A DNA stretch of 64,000 nt from Lysobacter sp. Root494 (GCF_001427225.1 NZ_LMFH01000001.1:662080-726079); one strand, 5' to 3'; shown: positions 44,201-53,487, counted from the first letter of the stretch. The notes: generated from the letters alone by a model not told the origin. Numbers and translations: made by a program.

Positions 44201-44686
44201 TCAGCGGCGCAGCCCGTGGGCGCGGCGCGAGAACCCTGCGCAGATCACGCCGAACAGCAGGTGCATGAGAAAGTTGGTCACAAAGGCGAGCATCACCGGC
44301 TTCGCCGACGTTTGCGCCTGCGACAGCGGAACGACGACGTAGGTCATCACTCCCCACAACAGCAGTCCGTACGGCAATCCGTAACGCACCGGGTATTGCA
44401 CGAGCGCGCGATAGCGGCGGCTGGCCAGGTAATAGGCCAGGACCATGATGGTTGCGATGAAGTAGTGGAATCCCGCGCCGAGGAGTGCAGTGCCGATGCC
44501 GCCGTCGAACGCTGCTTCGCCGAGTGCGCCCGATGCGATGTATTGCAACAGCCGCATCGGCGACACGTGGCGCAACCATGCCCAGAACGAGCAGGCATAG
44601 ATGAGATCCAGCGTGGCCAGGGTGAACCCGCCGGCCACCACATAAAACGCGGCTGGCCGCGAGTGCATTGTTCCTGACGTGGACAT
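44201..44686 (-). CDS. Four-helix membrane protein, tandem paralogue A
   Basis: A 161-residue member of a local family. Shared pattern: LDLIYACSFWAWLRHVSPMRLLQ, GEAAFDGGIGTALLGAGFHY, IMVLAYYLASRR, RYGLPYGLLLWGVMTYVVVPLS and LFGVICAGFSRRA. Four membrane helices are predicted at about 15-35, 58-85, 100-122 and 130-150. The family is conserved in soil proteobacteria, with no function known to me. The ATG at 44686 is my choice; an in-frame ATG 6 codons later is possible. The gene ends 97 bases before the AraC gene. Confidence 0.7.
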   Translation of the reverse strand: MSTSGTMHSRPAAFYVVAGGFTLATLDLIYACSFWAWLRHVSPMRLLQYIASGALGEAAFDGGIGTALLGAGFHYFIATIMVLAYYLASRRYRALVQYPVRYGLPYGLLLWGVMTYVVVPLSQAQTSAKPVMLAFVTNFLMHLLFGVICAGFSRRAHGLRR

Positions 44687-44717
44687 CGGCCGTGACCTGT
44701 GCGGGGAGGGGCCGCCT

Positions 44718-45200
44718 TCAGCCGTACTGACGTGCGCGGCGCGCGAACCATGCACAGATCACGCCGAAGAGGGCGTGCATGATGATGCTTGCCACCGTCC
44801 ACGACGGATAGACCTTTGTTGGCTGCGGCGCGTTCGACAGCGGCACCACGACGTACGTCATCGCCGCGTACAGCAGCAGGCCATACGGCAGTCCGTACAG
44901 CACTACTCGTTCGGCCAGCGCGGCCCACCGGGTGCTGGCCAGGTGATAGGCCAGCACCATCATCGTTGCGATCAGGTAATGGCAGGCGGCGCCGAGCGCG
45001 GCACTGGCGATGCCCCCTTCGAACGCAGCCTTGCCCTGCACGCCGGCGGCAATGGACTGCAGGATGCGTTCGGGCGCCACGTCGCGCAGCACACCCCAGA
45101 ACGTACAGGCGAACAGCAGATCGAGCGTGCCGAGCGTGATGCCGCCCAGAACGATCCAGTACCAAGGGGAGTGGCGCGAGGCCGGGAAGGTTGTCGTCAT
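44718..45200 (-). CDS. Four-helix membrane protein, tandem paralogue B
   Basis: A 160-residue protein sharing the family pattern with its neighbours: LDLLFACTFWGVLRDVAPERILQ, GKAAFEGGIASAALGAACHY, MMVLAYHLASTR, YGLPYGLLLYAAMTYVVVPLS and ALFGVICAWFARRA. It is more like paralogue A than C by eye. The start at 45200 lacks a good ribosome site, so translation may be weak or begin elsewhere. It is separated from A by only 31 bases. Confidence 0.7.
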   Translation of the reverse strand: MTTTFPASRHSPWYWIVLGGITLGTLDLLFACTFWGVLRDVAPERILQSIAAGVQGKAAFEGGIASAALGAACHYLIATMMVLAYHLASTRWAALAERVVLYGLPYGLLLYAAMTYVVVPLSNAPQPTKVYPSWTVASIIMHALFGVICAWFARRARQYG

Positions 45201-45355
45201 GGGAGCGCCAGGAGAAGAGCGTGGAGTGGGGGGCATCAGGGAGAAGGAGAAGCGCAGTGATGCACGTCTACTTCCTTGCGCAGGGGGGAGCAGGCCAGGT
45301 CGCCGCGTTGTGACCGCGCCTGGCAGGCGCGATCTTCGGAAGGAGATCAGCCCCG

Positions 45356-45859
45356 TCAGCGCGCACGTACGGCGCGCCGTGCATACACCGCGGCAATGAC
45401 ACCAAACACCGCGAACATCGGCACGTTCGCGAGCGTCCAGGCGATGTTCGGGTGCGCCGGCTGTGGCGCGGCCGACAGCGGTACCACCACGTTGGTCATG
45501 ACCAGGTACAGCAGCATTCCGTACGCGATGCCATAGCGGCGCGGATGTGCGCGCAGCAGCTCGACTCGCCGCGAAACGAGCGCGTATGCGAGCACGTAGC
45601 CGAAGCCGATCAGCCACTGGAAACCGGCACCGAGCAGTGCGGTCGCGATGCCACCGTGGAAGCTCGCGCGACCGAGTGCACCGGCCGCGATGCCCTGCAG
45701 GATCCGCGTTGGACTGACGCCCTGTGGCGCCCAGAACAGCACGCAATAGACCAGGTCGGTCGCGGCGATCGCCAGGCCGCCGGCCATGACCAGCGGCCAT
45801 GCGATGCGGCCGGCGCCGCTACGAACGACTGCGTCGAAATACGAAGTGTTGGCATTCAT
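45356..45859 (-). CDS. Four-helix membrane protein, tandem paralogue C
   Basis: A 167-residue protein with the family pattern in a more divergent form: ATDLVYCVLFWAPQGVSPTRILQ, GRASFHGGIATALLGAGFQW, GYVLAYALVSRR, RYGIAYGMLLYLVMTNVVVPLS and FGVIAAVYARRA. It has the best ribosome site of the three (GGAGAGGAGAAG before ATG 45859) and lies first on the strand, so it probably starts the operon C-B-A-(AraC). The gaps are 155, 31 and 97 bases. Confidence 0.72.
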   Translation of the reverse strand: MNANTSYFDAVVRSGAGRIAWPLVMAGGLAIAATDLVYCVLFWAPQGVSPTRILQGIAAGALGRASFHGGIATALLGAGFQWLIGFGYVLAYALVSRRVELLRAHPRRYGIAYGMLLYLVMTNVVVPLSAAPQPAHPNIAWTLANVPMFAVFGVIAAVYARRAVRAR

Positions 45860-46224
45860 CGGCTTCTCCTCTCCGGGCCGCACTGCGGGCAGTTTCAGCT
45901 TGATGTTCGCAATCCTGGGCCGGGAAAGTGTCGCCGGCGAGCACCAATCCATTCCGATTCGAGGGGGCCAATTCCGTGCGGACCGCGATGATGAACGGCA
46001 CGGCGATGTTCTTGAGCTCGATGGCCACGGCTTGCGCCGTCCCGCACAGACCCTTGCGCGGGCCGGCATGGTTGCGTGGTTTAGATGAGGAGCACCTGCA
46101 GGCCCCGATCACCGCGGCTCATGGGATTGCTGATGGTCTGCTCACGCCGAAAGCGATCGGCGTGGCGATGGTTCGTTTGGGGAAGCCTCTCGCGACGTTC
46201 GAGCGCGCGTCGCGACCCCGTAAT
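45860..46224. other. Gene-free gap upstream of the paralogue operon
   Basis: Several frames are open on both strands but none has a ribosome site, a family motif or normal residue composition. It should contain the promoter of the three-paralogue operon; I cannot point to a convincing -35/-10 pair. A short hairpin (CGCCG/CGGCG) lies near 46,146-46,163. Confidence 0.4.
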
Positions 46225-46665
46225 TCAGCGCGAAGCGATCGCCGCGAGCAGCAGGCCAAGGCCGATCATCGTCACTTCGAAACCGCCGTTGGCCAATTGC
46301 GCCAGCGTCCACGCGTGCTGTAGCCCGAGGCGCAGCGCCGATCCGAACGGATCGAGCCCCATCACTTCGCCCAGGTGCACGGCGATGATGAACCAGTTGG
46401 CCAGCAGCACGATGCCGGCGGTGGCGATGACGCCAATGGCCGCGCGGCGCGTGCCGGCCGGCCAGCCGGACAGGCGCAGGATCCAGGCGACATCCAGTGC
46501 CGCCAGCAGTGCCATCCAGCCGCACTGGCTGTTCTTGGACCAGGCCAGGACAACCCATACCACGACGAAGCCGATGCACGCGCCGGACAGCATCAGCAGC
46601 CGTAATGCGCGCGTCGGCCAGCGGGTGGCATTAGGAGGAAGGGTGTCCGGGGAGGCGGGAGGCAT
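46225..46665 (-). CDS. Hypothetical four-helix membrane protein
   Basis: A 146-residue protein with helices at about 18-37 (LRLLMLSGACIGFVVVWVVL), 43-60, 72-93 (AAIGVIATAGIVLLANWFII) and 122-142 (FEVTMIGLGLLLAAI). No charged motif or cysteine pattern stands out. It is divergent from sufT. I do not recognise a family. The ATG at 46665 is the first plausible start; nothing upstream in frame looks protein-like. Confidence 0.6.
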   Translation of the reverse strand: MPPASPDTLPPNATRWPTRALRLLMLSGACIGFVVVWVVLAWSKNSQCGWMALLAALDVAWILRLSGWPAGTRRAAIGVIATAGIVLLANWFIIAVHLGEVMGLDPFGSALRLGLQHAWTLAQLANGGFEVTMIGLGLLLAAIASR

Positions 46666-46854
46666 GAAGGTGGCAAGGATAGCGGTTGCGCGATTGGCGA
46701 TGCGTGGGCCGATGGTGGGATTCGCGGTCGCGGGCGTGCCGCGAGTGGAACCGAGCGTCGCGCGGCCACATGAAGCCGGAACCGGCGTTGGACCGCCGCA
46801 ACCCGTAAAATCCACGGCCTTGCGCCTGTGCGGCGCCGCCCCGATCTTTCCCAC

Positions 46855-47412
46855 ATGTATTCCCGTAGCAGCGAACCCGTCCGTTTCGAGCGCGATTGCG
46901 CCGCCGTCCTCGTGCCGCAGGGCGAAAAGGTCACGTTGCCCGCCGGCAGCGTCGGCTACATCACCCAGGCGCTCGGCGGGAGCTGGACGGTGTTCGTGGA
47001 AGGCAACCTGTTCCGCATCGCCGGTATCGACGCCGACGCGATCGGCAAGGAACCGCCGGAGCCGCTGGAGCTCCCCGATGACGCCGGCGATGAAGCCGTC
47101 GAACAACTGGTGTGGAGGCAGCTGCGCACCTGTTTCGATCCGGAAATCCCCATCAACGTCGTCGACCTTGGCCTGGTCTACGAAGCCAATGTGAAACCGC
47201 ATCCGGACAAGCCCGGCCAGCGCCTGGTCGAGATCCGCATGACGCTCACGGCGCCCGCGTGCGGCATGGGCGACATCCTCGTTGCCGACGTGCGCGACAA
47301 GCTCGAGATGATTCCCACCGTGGCCGAAGCCGATGTCGAACTCGTGTTCGATCCGCCGTGGAACCGCAACATGATGTCGGAAGTCGCGCGGCTGGAAACG
47401 GGGATGCTCTGA
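46855..47412 (+). CDS. sufT: Fe-S cluster assembly protein SufT
   Basis: A 185-residue protein with a short N-terminal beta region (QGEKVTLPAGSVGYITQALGG) and a C-terminal DUF59/MIP18 domain (~85-180). That domain has CFDPEIPINVVDLGLVYEANV, TLTAPACGMGDILVADVRDK and VELVFDPPWNRNMMSE, quoted in part. SufT helps mature Fe-S proteins under high demand or oxidative stress. In many bacteria it sits in a suf operon; here it stands alone. The ATG at 46855 is preferred; an in-frame GTG lies 9 codons upstream. Confidence 0.92.
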   Translation: MYSRSSEPVRFERDCAAVLVPQGEKVTLPAGSVGYITQALGGSWTVFVEGNLFRIAGIDADAIGKEPPEPLELPDDAGDEAVEQLVWRQLRTCFDPEIPINVVDLGLVYEANVKPHPDKPGQRLVEIRMTLTAPACGMGDILVADVRDKLEMIPTVAEADVELVFDPPWNRNMMSEVARLETGML

Positions 47413-47466
47413 CGGCCGGGTTGTAGTTTCCGCTTGCGGGTGGATTTGTCGTCCACGCACTTATGT

Positions 47467-47606
47467 TTGCTCGTCACCCCTGCGAAGTGCTTCACCGCAG
47501 CCACGGCTGGTCAAGCAGGAATCCAGCGACTTGACGCTCTTTCATGCACTGGACCTGCATTACCAGCCTTGGGCTGTGGTGAAGCACTTCGCAGGAATGA
47601 CAAGCA
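47467..47606. repeat. Long inverted repeat between sufT and the CadC-like gene
   Basis: Arms 47467-47502 and 47572-47606 pair at about 30 of 35 positions (GCGAAGTGCTTCACCGCAGCC with GGCTGTGGTGAAGCACTTCGC; both are partial quotes). It belongs to the GCTCGTCATTCC...GGAATGAC type seen at 33.1 kb but has extra sequence inserted in each arm. It lies between convergent genes. Confidence 0.8.
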
Positions 47607-47653
47607 GATAACCACCGCGGCAACGATTACGGGCCTGTCGCCGCCCGCAACTG

Positions 47654-50566
47654 TCAGCGAATGCTCTGCCCCAGCAACGTCTTCGCATCCACTTTCGCCG
47701 GCACGACCAGCCAGTCGAGCGTCGCACCACGCAGCCCACTACTCGCAACCAGCGCCGACTGGCAACGCTCGTTGCATTCGCCGATCGCCATGCCGGGCGG
47801 AAGCAGGCTCTGCACTTCCAGCTGGGTGACGACATCGCCGTTGCGGACGGCCTGCGCGTGCACGCTGGCGAGCAGCTGCAGGGCCCGCCTGCTGTCGCCA
47901 TCGTTGAGCGCGGCAATGGCATCGAGCACGCTGATGCGGTTGCTCAGCGTCCAGATATCGCCCAGGCCGATCTTGCGGGCGGTGGCAAGGTGCTCGCGTA
48001 CCGCCTTCCAGTCGCCGCGCGTCGCGGCCGTTTCAGCCAGGCCCGTTTCGGTGATGGCGATGATCCATTCGTACTGGGTGGCGCGTGCCAATGGCAGGAT
48101 GCGCCGGAACGTATGTTCGGCGGTAGTGATGTCGCCGGCGCGCGCCAGCCCGTTCGCGATCCACAACTCCGTGGTCCAGCGATCGGGGCCGTCGGGCATC
48201 TGTTCGACCTGTTTGCGGGTGTCGAGTAGTTGCTTCCGTGAAGCGGCGCGGTCGCCCGCGGCGAGGTCGATCATGGCGTTGCCGATGGCAGCCTGCAGCC
48301 GCGACGACGGCGATTCGGACGCGCTGCAAGCCTTCCAGCCCGCGCGCGCGCCCGGGATGTCGCCGCGGACAAGGCGCAGGTCCGCACGCACGCAGCCGAC
48401 GCGCGATACCGCCGCCGAGGAGGACTGCTCGCCCGGGTTGGCCTGGCTATAGGTCTTCCCGGCTTCGTCCAGCACCTTTTCGCTCAGCGCGAAGCGGCCA
48501 CGGTTGGCGAGGATGATGGCTTCGAACGACGACAGCCAAGACGCGTCGTCGCCCTGCAGCCCCGCCTTCGCAAGGCGCATGACGCGGCGTTCGGCGGAGT
48601 CGAACTGTCCGCGCAGGAAATCCTCGTTGAGCAGGTCGAGTTCGAGCAGGTGCTGCTCGTTCGTATCGCCGGACGTGAGCGCGGTCGCGAGTGCCTGTTC
48701 CAGGCGCGCGCGATACGCCGGCATGTTGCCGCGTTCGTAATGGCGGAACGCGACCATGCGCAGCATCGCGATTTCCAGGCTGCGATAGCCGCGCTCCCGC
48801 GCCTGCGCGAGCAGCACGTCGAGGCCGCTTTCGGGCGGCGTGTCGCCGCGATTGCTTTCGGCGAGGAAGCGCGCGTACAGCGCATTCATGCCGTCGCCGG
48901 CGAGTTCGAACTGTTTGGCGGCTTCCTCGAAACGCGACAGGTCGGCCTTGCGCTCGTACTGGAACACGTCGGTCTGCGCCGTGAGCAGCAGGGCGCTGCC
49001 GAGTTCGTGTTCCCAGCCCTGGCCGGCGGCCGCCGCGATGCGTTCGGCCGCGAGCGCGTGCTCGCGCGCATGCTGGGGATCGCCCAACTGCAGGTAGGCC
49101 GCGGCGAGATTCAGGCGCTGGCGCAGGCGGATACCGGCCGATTCCCTGTCCCACTCGGGCCGGTTGAGGAGGGCCAAGGCTTCCTTCGGCTGGTTGGACG
49201 CGTTGAGCTTGGAGGCCTGCTCGAGCGTGTAGGCGCGCTTTTCCGGATGCTTCGCCGCGAGCGCCGCCCATGCCTTCGCCGCTTCGCCGAACTGTTGCGG
49301 GTTGCGCGACAGGCGTTCGGCGTTGAGCACTTCGGCGACATCGTCCGGTACGGGCTGGAGCAGCCGGATCGCGGCTTCGGTCTGTTCGATCGCCGGCGCG
49401 GCGCGCGACAGCCGCGACAGTGCATAACCCAACTGCAGGCGCGGGAGGCCGAACTCCGGCGCGAGGCGGGTGACGTCCTGCAGGATTTCGGCGGACTTGA
49501 CCCAGTCGCGGCGATCGATGGCGTCGATCGCCTGGGCATAGCGGCGCGCGGCATGGGTATCGATCGTCAGCACGGGCCACCGCTCCTTCGCGCGTGCGGG
49601 CACGAGGACGACGAGCAGTTCGCGCGAGAGTGCATCCGCCATCGCCGGCAACTCTGCGCGTGTGCCCCGCTTCTCGATGCGCTGTTCGACGCCGCCCTGG
49701 TCGAAGCGGGCAAGCAGATGGATGCGGTTCGGATTGGCGCTGTCCACGCCCGAACTGAGGAACACGATGCGCGGCGAACGTCCGGCGGCATCCGCGGCGA
49801 GGTGCGCCTCGGTAAGCAGGGTCACCTCGGGCAGGCTGTCGAGTTTCCATTCCAGCCAGGTGTGCAGCAGCGTCACCGGCCACCGCGCGTCCTGCGGCGC
49901 GGCCTTGTCTTCCACGTCGATCAGGGCGATGGCCAGTTGCGGCGGGAGGGGTGGCGTGTTGGTCTCCTCTCGCTGCATCCACCAGAAAGCCGCACCGATC
50001 AGCACCGCTGCGAGCGCCGCGACGGCAACCCAGCGCCATCGGTCACGGCGCGGCGCGGCGGGCGGCAAAAGGGGCCCGGGTGAAGGCGCGTCACCCGCCG
50101 GGGCAGCGACCTCGTCGGCTGGCCGCGGCGATTCCTTATTAATAGCCTCGGCGGGGGGCGCGGACGGCGATTCGTCGAGCGCTTCCACCGGCGAGGGCGG
50201 TTCGAACACGTACCCGCTCTTGGCCACCGTGCGGATCCAGTGCTTGCGCGACTCGCCCAGGGCCTTGCGCAGCATCCAGACGCTCTGCGAGAGGTTGGCG
50301 TCCTCGACGATCACGCCCGGCCACACCCGCGCGAACAGCTCGGAGCGGTTGTGCAGGACCTGCGGTTCGGCCAGGAATACCAGCAGCAGCTCGAACATGC
50401 GCTGGGGCAGTTCGGCTTCCTGGTCAGGGCGAATCACCCGGCGATAACGCAGGTCGATCTGGACGTCGTGCACCCGCAGGCGCCGCGTTCCGGCGGGCCA
50501 CGGATGCTGTGTCGGGTCAGCCAAGACGCGTGCTCTCCAGCTGCGGGAGCCGAATCCTAGCCTCAC
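47654..50566 (-). CDS. CadC-like winged-helix regulator with long helical-repeat sensor
   Basis: A 970-residue membrane regulator. Residues ~29-123 form an OmpR/PhoB-type winged helix (VHDVQIDLRYRRVIRP, LPQRMFELLLVFLAEPQ, VEDANLSQSVWMLRKALGE, WIRTVAKSGYVFE). A Pro/Ala-rich linker follows, then one membrane helix at ~178-197. The periplasmic part of over 750 residues is mostly helical, with TPR-like pairs such as ALLNRPEWDR, AAAYLQLGDPQHAREHAL and MIDLAAGDRAASRKQLL. CadC-type proteins act from the membrane on nearby promoters. The adjacent, divergently transcribed genes are two secreted proteases. Start is a GTG at 50566; a TTG 14 codons later is possible. Confidence 0.85.
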   Translation of the reverse strand: MRLGFGSRSWRARVLADPTQHPWPAGTRRLRVHDVQIDLRYRRVIRPDQEAELPQRMFELLLVFLAEPQVLHNRSELFARVWPGVIVEDANLSQSVWMLRKALGESRKHWIRTVAKSGYVFEPPSPVEALDESPSAPPAEAINKESPRPADEVAAPAGDAPSPGPLLPPAAPRRDRWRWVAVAALAAVLIGAAFWWMQREETNTPPLPPQLAIALIDVEDKAAPQDARWPVTLLHTWLEWKLDSLPEVTLLTEAHLAADAAGRSPRIVFLSSGVDSANPNRIHLLARFDQGGVEQRIEKRGTRAELPAMADALSRELLVVLVPARAKERWPVLTIDTHAARRYAQAIDAIDRRDWVKSAEILQDVTRLAPEFGLPRLQLGYALSRLSRAAPAIEQTEAAIRLLQPVPDDVAEVLNAERLSRNPQQFGEAAKAWAALAAKHPEKRAYTLEQASKLNASNQPKEALALLNRPEWDRESAGIRLRQRLNLAAAYLQLGDPQHAREHALAAERIAAAAGQGWEHELGSALLLTAQTDVFQYERKADLSRFEEAAKQFELAGDGMNALYARFLAESNRGDTPPESGLDVLLAQARERGYRSLEIAMLRMVAFRHYERGNMPAYRARLEQALATALTSGDTNEQHLLELDLLNEDFLRGQFDSAERRVMRLAKAGLQGDDASWLSSFEAIILANRGRFALSEKVLDEAGKTYSQANPGEQSSSAAVSRVGCVRADLRLVRGDIPGARAGWKACSASESPSSRLQAAIGNAMIDLAAGDRAASRKQLLDTRKQVEQMPDGPDRWTTELWIANGLARAGDITTAEHTFRRILPLARATQYEWIIAITETGLAETAATRGDWKAVREHLATARKIGLGDIWTLSNRISVLDAIAALNDGDSRRALQLLASVHAQAVRNGDVVTQLEVQSLLPPGMAIGECNERCQSALVASSGLRGATLDWLVVPAKVDAKTLLGQSIR

Positions 50567-50759
50567 ATCGGCGCCATCCTTTGCTGCATTGCAGCGAGGA
50601 ATGGTTCAAAGCTGTCGCCAAGAGATGCAAAGCGCATTCCCGGCGAGGCATGGGCATCCCCGTGACACCACTTTGGTTACGGCTGCAACCGCCGATTTCG
50701 CCCGGGAACGGGCAAATAGCGGGACCCCGGCCACAGTTCGAGGTGGATTTGAGAAGTTT

Positions 50760-50787
50760 TTGATCTTCCGGACGAGGTCTCTATGAC
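50760..50787 (+). promoter_or_regulatory. Candidate promoter of the first subtilase
   Basis: TTGATC (50760-50765) and TATGAC (50782-50787) are spaced 16 bases apart, each matching the sigma-70 consensus at 4 of 6 positions. It lies about 190 bases from the CadC-like gene's start, on the other strand, and 540 bases before the protease ATG. Confidence 0.45.
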
Positions 50788-51325
50788 CTTTGGCACCCTT
50801 TCATCGGGGTGTCGAACGGAGGCCCACCGATCGGCAAGAGCCCTCTGCCCCGGGCACACGTCCGGGGCAGAGGGGCAGTACCAGGCCGGCGAATGCGCTG
50901 GCGCACATACGAGTGAAGCCGTCGCGGATGGGGTCCGATCCGGCTTCACCCAGTCTACGGAGCCGCGCGAGCGGAGCGGGAACCGGAGGTCCCCGCGCTT
51001 GGAAGCCCAGGTCCCAGGAAGGGACCGCCGCCCCGGCGTCAGCCGGGGCCTTATCGCAGTCTGCTGCCGGGGATGCAGGGACTCGAGGATCGTGCGAGTG
51101 GCGACAAGCGATTCCGTCGTCAGGCGTGGTCGCGGACAGCGACATGCCAGGGGCCCCGCGATCGAATGCAGTGGAGTACGGCTGGTCCTTCGCCGGGGGG
51201 CGAAGTGTTCGGGCTGTCGTGAGCGCGCGCGAGGGGGCGGGCGCAACCGCAGCCGTTGTCTGTCAGCGCCATCCCAGGATGGTCCAAGCAACCAAGCAAG
51301 CCACCGAGAGAGAGGGAATCACCTG
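50788..51325 (+). other. Long structured leader of the first subtilase gene
   Basis: About 540 bases without a convincing gene. It contains a series of strong hairpins: a 13-bp perfect stem 50841-50853/50862-50874, GGTCCC/GGGACC at 51010-51026, and GCCCCGGC/GCCGGGGC at 51030-51049. Open frames run through it on the plus strand, including one in frame with the protease, but their composition (Arg/Gly/Pro rich) and lack of ribosome sites speak against translation. It may be an untranslated leader with regulatory folding. Confidence 0.5.
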
Positions 51326-53416
51326 ATGTCTGCACCGAGCCGCTCCAACCGCATGCGCCTGCATGCGCTCGCCGCCGCCACCGCGGTCGCTGTTTCCACC
51401 CTGGCCGCTCCGGCCTTCGCCGCCGAACGCCTGAACCTGTCGGGCCTCGATGCGGGCCAGCAGTACGACCGCTTCATCGTGAAGTACCGCGACGGCACCG
51501 CCGAAAGCGCGGACACCGGCAAGGCCAAGGCCGCGCTGATGCGCGCCACCAAGGCCGGCGTCGCCGGCAAGGCCCTCGCCCTTGGCCACGTGCGCCGCAT
51601 GGCGCTGGGTGCCGACGTGGTGAAGTCGGACCGCAAGCTCGATCGCGTCGAGGCCGAAAGCCTGATGCGCGAGATCGCCGCCGACCCGAACGTGCAGTAC
51701 GTCGAAGTCGACAAGCTCAACAAGCCCTACCTCACCCCGAACGACACCCGTTACAGCGAGCAGTGGGGCTACTCGGGCACCTACGGCATCAAGGCCAACC
51801 AGGCGTGGGACGTGACCAACGGCGCGGGTAGCGTCGTCGCCGTGCTCGACACCGGCATCACCAGCCACAGCGACCTGAGCGCCAACATCCTTCCGGGCTA
51901 CGACTTCATCGTCGACACCACCGTGTCGAACGACGGCAACGGCCGCGACAGCGATCCGAGCGATCCGGGCGACTGGGTCACCGCCAACCAGTGCGGCGGT
52001 ACGCATGCCGCGCAGAACTCCAGCTGGCACGGCACGCACGTGGCCGGCACGATCGCCGCCGTCACCAACAACGCCAAGGGCGTAGCCGGCGTCGCCTACG
52101 GCGCCAGGATCGTCCCGGCGCGCGTGCTCGGTACCTGCGGCGGTTACGACTCCGACATCGCCGACGCGATGATCTGGGCCTCGGGCGGCACCGTCAGCGG
52201 CGTGCCCGCCAATGCCAATCCGGCCGAAGTGATCAACCTCAGCCTCGGCGGCTCCGGCGCCTGCAGCACCACCACGCAGAACGCGATCAACAGCGCGGTC
52301 GGCCGTGGCACCACGCTGGTCATCGCCGCCGGCAACGACAACACCAACGTGTCGAACGCTTCGCCGGCGAACTGCAACAACGTCATCGCCGTCGCCTCGA
52401 TCACCAGCACCGGCGCGCGTTCGTCGTTCTCCAACTACGGCTCGCTGATCGACATCGCCGCGCCGGGTTCGAACATCCTGTCGACGCTCAACGCCGGCAC
52501 CACCACGCCGGGCGCCGAAACCTATGCGTCGTACAACGGCACCTCGATGGCGACGCCGCACGTCGCCGGCGTCGTCGCGCTGATCCAGTCGGTCGCCACC
52601 ACGCCGAAGACGCCGGCGCAGGTCGAAGCCCTGATCAAGGGCAACGTCACTGCGTTCCCGTCGACGCCGTCGCAGCCGATCGGCCCTGGCATCCTCAACG
52701 CGAAGGCCGTCGTCGACGCCACCAACGGCACCACGCCGCCGCCGACCGGCGGCACGCTGACCAAGGGCGTGGCCGCGACCAACCTGTCGGCCTCGACCGG
52801 TGGCTACGTGAAGTACACGATGGTGGTGCCGGCCGGCGCGACCAACCTGACCTTCAAGACCTCCGGCGGCACCGGCGATGCGGACATGTACGTGAAGTTC
52901 GGCAGCGAGCCTACCGACACGGTGTACGACTGCCGTCCGTACGTGTCGGGCAACACCGAAACCTGCACGATCGCGGCTCCGCAGGCCGGCACGTACTACG
53001 TGAACCTGAAGGCGTACTCGACGTTCTCGGGCGTGAGCCTGGTCGGCGACTACACCGCCGGTGGCGGCGGTGGCGCGCAGACCTACAGCAACACCAGCGA
53101 CTACACGATCAGCGACAACGCGACCGTGGATTCGCCGATCACGGTGTCGGGCCGCACGGGCAATGCACCGAGCAACGCGTCGGTGACGGTGGCGATCGTG
53201 CACACCTACATCGGTGACCTGAAGGTCGACCTCGTCGCGCCGGACGGTTCGCTGTACAACATCCACAACCACACCGGTACCAGCACCGACAACATCAACA
53301 AGACGGTGACGCTGAACCTCTCGACCGAAGTCCTGAACGGCACGTGGAAGCTGCGCGTCAACGACAACGCCGCGGGCGACACCGGTTACATCAACAGCTG
53401 GAGCGTCACGTTCTGA
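51326..53416 (+). CDS. Secreted subtilisin-like (S8) protease with PPC and P domains
   Basis: A 696-residue exported protease. Signal peptide ~1-33 (ends AAPAFAA); inhibitor propeptide ~45-135; S8 catalytic domain ~145-465. The triad is D175 (VAVLDTGI), H235 (SSWHGTHVAG) and S407 (YNGTSMATPHVAG). A PPC domain follows at ~480-575 (GDADMYVKFGSEPT, CRPYVSGNTETC), then a P/Homo-B domain at ~585-696 (ISDNATVDSPITVSG, HTYIGDLKVDLVAPDGS, GTWKLRVNDN). Both C-terminal domains are usually processed or aid secretion. A second, very similar protease gene follows. AGAGGGAATCACCTG precedes the ATG. Confidence 0.95.
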   Translation: MSAPSRSNRMRLHALAAATAVAVSTLAAPAFAAERLNLSGLDAGQQYDRFIVKYRDGTAESADTGKAKAALMRATKAGVAGKALALGHVRRMALGADVVKSDRKLDRVEAESLMREIAADPNVQYVEVDKLNKPYLTPNDTRYSEQWGYSGTYGIKANQAWDVTNGAGSVVAVLDTGITSHSDLSANILPGYDFIVDTTVSNDGNGRDSDPSDPGDWVTANQCGGTHAAQNSSWHGTHVAGTIAAVTNNAKGVAGVAYGARIVPARVLGTCGGYDSDIADAMIWASGGTVSGVPANANPAEVINLSLGGSGACSTTTQNAINSAVGRGTTLVIAAGNDNTNVSNASPANCNNVIAVASITSTGARSSFSNYGSLIDIAAPGSNILSTLNAGTTTPGAETYASYNGTSMATPHVAGVVALIQSVATTPKTPAQVEALIKGNVTAFPSTPSQPIGPGILNAKAVVDATNGTTPPPTGGTLTKGVAATNLSASTGGYVKYTMVVPAGATNLTFKTSGGTGDADMYVKFGSEPTDTVYDCRPYVSGNTETCTIAAPQAGTYYVNLKAYSTFSGVSLVGDYTAGGGGGAQTYSNTSDYTISDNATVDSPITVSGRTGNAPSNASVTVAIVHTYIGDLKVDLVAPDGSLYNIHNHTGTSTDNINKTVTLNLSTEVLNGTWKLRVNDNAAGDTGYINSWSVTF

Positions 53417-53458
53417 GTTCCGCGCCGTCCGCAGTCCGGACGGAGATGTGAAACACCC

Positions 53459-53487
53459 GACCCCGGCTTCGGCCGGGGTTTTTTGGC
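53459..53487 (+). terminator. Terminator 1 of the first subtilase
   Basis: ACCCCGGC pairs with GCCGGGGT around a short CTTCG-type loop and runs into six T residues. It lies about 45 bases after the stop codon. Confidence 0.9.

Noticed and set aside
48650..50083. 477-codon open frame antisense to the CadC-like regulator
   Set aside because: Shadow frame caused by high GC. No ribosome site or recognisable domain.
51263..53272. 669-codon antisense frame across the first subtilase
   Set aside because: Val/Arg/Asp/Gly-rich mirror of the Gly/Thr/Asn-rich protease codons.
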